6,746 nt of DNA from Melaminivora alkalimesophila (GTDB taxonomy: Bacteria > Pseudomonadota > Gammaproteobacteria > Burkholderiales > Burkholderiaceae_C): assembly GCF_000282995.1 (NCBI RefSeq), contig NZ_ALEE01000226.1:1-6746 (forward strand), in the 5' to 3' direction. This document shows positions 5,862-6,746 of the stretch, one piece after another. How positions within the stretch are numbered: the first letter of the stretch is position 1; the number at the start of each line of letters is the position of its first letter. The notes beneath the pieces were generated by a model. That model saw nothing but the letters and a program-made list of their open reading frames with translations, ran no database searches and was not told the origin of the DNA. A program made the position numbers and the translations under genes.

Positions 5862-6298
5862 AGCCCGCGCAGGCGCCAGCCGCCGATCCGGCCGCGCTGG
5901 CCGTGCGCGTCGAGCGCGCCCTCGAAGCCCTCGAGGATGTTGTAGGCCTGCAGCCCCAGCTCGCGCGCGCGCCGCGCCGCCGCCACCGAGCGCACGCCGC
6001 TGCGGCACAGCAGCACCGCCTTCATGCCTTCCGGCACGGCCGCGCGCAGCTGCGCATCGAACTGCGCATTCGGCGCCATCCCCGGCCATTGCTTCCAGGC
6101 GGCCACTGCCGCACCCGGCACGAAGCCGACCCACTCGCGCTCGGCGTCGGTGCGCACGTCCACCAGCACCGCTTCGCCGGCCTGCACCCAGCGCCAGGCG
6201 AGTTCCGGGCTGACATCGCCCGCGTAGCCTTCGGCAGGGACGGCGCACTCCGGCAGTTCGGCAAGGGCGGCGGGGGCAGAGGCGGGGGTGGCAGTCAT
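5843..6298 (-). CDS. Single-domain rhodanese-like sulfurtransferase
   Basis: A 151-residue cytosolic protein with one rhodanese domain (about 27-145). The features are the entry motif DVSPELAW (28-35), LVDVRTDAEREWVGFVPGA (45-63), and the active-site loop CRSGVRS (98-104) with the persulfide-forming Cys98, Arg99 and Arg103 intact. These are followed by AARRARELG and the conserved NILEGFEG (120-127). The six-residue loop starting with Cys is of the sulfurtransferase type rather than the Cdc25 phosphatase type. The sulfur donor and acceptor cannot be told from sequence. ATG at 6298 is chosen because the upstream open frame to 6400 overlaps the metallopeptidase gene and has no domain content. 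No Shine-Dalgarno is visible. It lies 28 bases after that gene on the same strand and is probably cotranscribed with it. Confidence 0.9.
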   Translation of the reverse strand: MTATPASAPAALAELPECAVPAEGYAGDVSPELAWRWVQAGEAVLVDVRTDAEREWVGFVPGAAVAAWKQWPGMAPNAQFDAQLRAAVPEGMKAVLLCRSGVRSVAAARRARELGLQAYNILEGFEGALDAHGQRGRIGGWRLRGLPWRQG

Positions 6299-6326
6299 CG
6301 GTGGCAGCGTACGAAAAAAGCGCGGG

Positions 6327-6746
6327 TCAATCCCACATGGGAGGCGGTTCGTCGCGCAGCCCGGCGCGCAAGGCTGCATAGTCCGGCACGACGCTCGCAA
6401 CAGTGTTCCAGAAACGCGGGCTGTGGTCCATGACGCGCAGGTGGGCCAGCTCGTGCGCCACCACGTAGTCGATGATGGCCGGGCGGAAATGCATCAGCCG
6501 CCAGTTCAGGCGGATGGAGCCGTCGCTGCGCGCGCTGCCCCAGCGCGAGCGGGCACTCGACAGCGACAGCCGCGTCCAGCGCACGCCCAGCAGTGGCGCG
6601 AAATGCTCGAGCCGCTGCGTGAAATGCCGACGCGCCTCGTCGAGCAGCCAGGCCTGCACGGCGTCGCGCAGCTGCGCGGGGCTGGCGTGGCGGGCCAGCG
6701 GCACGTGGAGCTGCCGGGCGGACTGGCCGGGTTCGGCGGCGGCCAG
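6327..6746 (-). CDS. YgjP-like zinc metallopeptidase (M48/DUF45 type), C-terminal part
   Basis: The last 139 codons of a YgjP-family (DUF45) protein are present. The frame is open to the right edge, so the true start lies outside the window; an internal GTG at 6704 is not the likely start. Family proteins are usually about 230-260 residues. Counting from the edge, visible parts are the conserved RWGSARSDGSIRLNWRL (68-84), IIDYVVAHELAHL with the zinc-binding HExxH at 98-102, and DHSPRFW with the third ligand His108. The Cys that often follows WGS in this family is Ala here. The C-terminus ends in Pro-rich DEPPPMWD. Its cellular substrate is unknown. The rhodanese gene follows after 28 bases. 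Confidence 0.9.
   Translation of the reverse strand: MAAAEPGQSARQLHVPLARHASPAQLRDAVQAWLLDEARRHFTQRLEHFAPLLGVRWTRLSLSSARSRWGSARSDGSIRLNWRLMHFRPAIIDYVVAHELAHLRVMDHSPRFWNTVASVVPDYAALRAGLRDEPPPMWD

Noticed and set aside
6314..6319. Run of six A (T on the minus strand) between the metallopeptidase and rhodanese genes as a terminator
   Set aside because: The nearest stem (TCCCA/TGGGA, 6331-6342) is only 5 bp and 11 bases away, so it does not form an intrinsic terminator; the genes are more likely cotranscribed.
1..6746. CRISPR array, insertion sequence, tRNA/rRNA, integrase or toxin-antitoxin
   Set aside because: No regularly spaced repeats, transposase motifs, RNA gene signatures or small two-gene cassettes were seen on either strand; gene content is ordinary core chromosome.

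Overview
The window is GC-rich bacterial chromosomal DNA with dense, mostly minus-strand coding. Protein signatures (the CoaX/Baf-type pantothenate kinase, a complete RmlBDAC set, a GspE-type ATPase, a YgjP-like metallopeptidase) point to a betaproteobacterium of the order Burkholderiales, most likely Comamonadaceae. That placement rests on remembered family resemblance, not a search.

Layout, left to right. (1) 1-713, minus: N-terminal 237 codons of a type II secretion ATPase (GspE), running off the left edge; its N-terminus carries a two-repeat MshEN-like domain. (2) 714-810: short gap with a GC-rich hairpin just after rfbC. (3) 811-4229, minus: the four dTDP-L-rhamnose genes in transcription order rfbB, rfbD, rfbA, rfbC, tightly packed, with two TGATG stop/start overlaps. 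(4) 4329-5105, minus: coaX, type III pantothenate kinase, 99 bases upstream of rfbB. (5) 5106-5289: divergent intergenic region. (6) 5290-5808, plus: a BON-LysM protein closely resembling E. coli Kbp (YgaU), a K+-binding protein. (7) 5809-5842: convergent junction with overlapping inverted repeats. (8) 5843-6298, minus: single-domain rhodanese with an intact active-site loop. (9) 6327-6746, minus: C-terminal part of a YgjP-like zinc metallopeptidase, cut by the right edge.

How the genes work together: RmlA, RmlB, RmlC and RmlD convert glucose-1-phosphate plus dTTP to dTDP-L-rhamnose, the donor for surface polysaccharide. No glycosyltransferase or polysaccharide export gene is present here, so this set supplies a precursor used elsewhere. 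CoaX starts coenzyme A synthesis and belongs to a family that needs a monovalent cation; it lies divergent from a K+-binding protein homologue.

No mobile element, CRISPR array, RNA gene or clear new defence system is visible. The most unusual item is a perfect 24-bp palindrome inside the 3' part of rfbD. Other points are a possibly leaderless coaX start, a shared GGATAAT element before coaX and rfbB, Shine-Dalgarno-poor pyrimidine-rich leaders on most minus-strand genes, and competing hairpins at the kbp/rhodanese junction.
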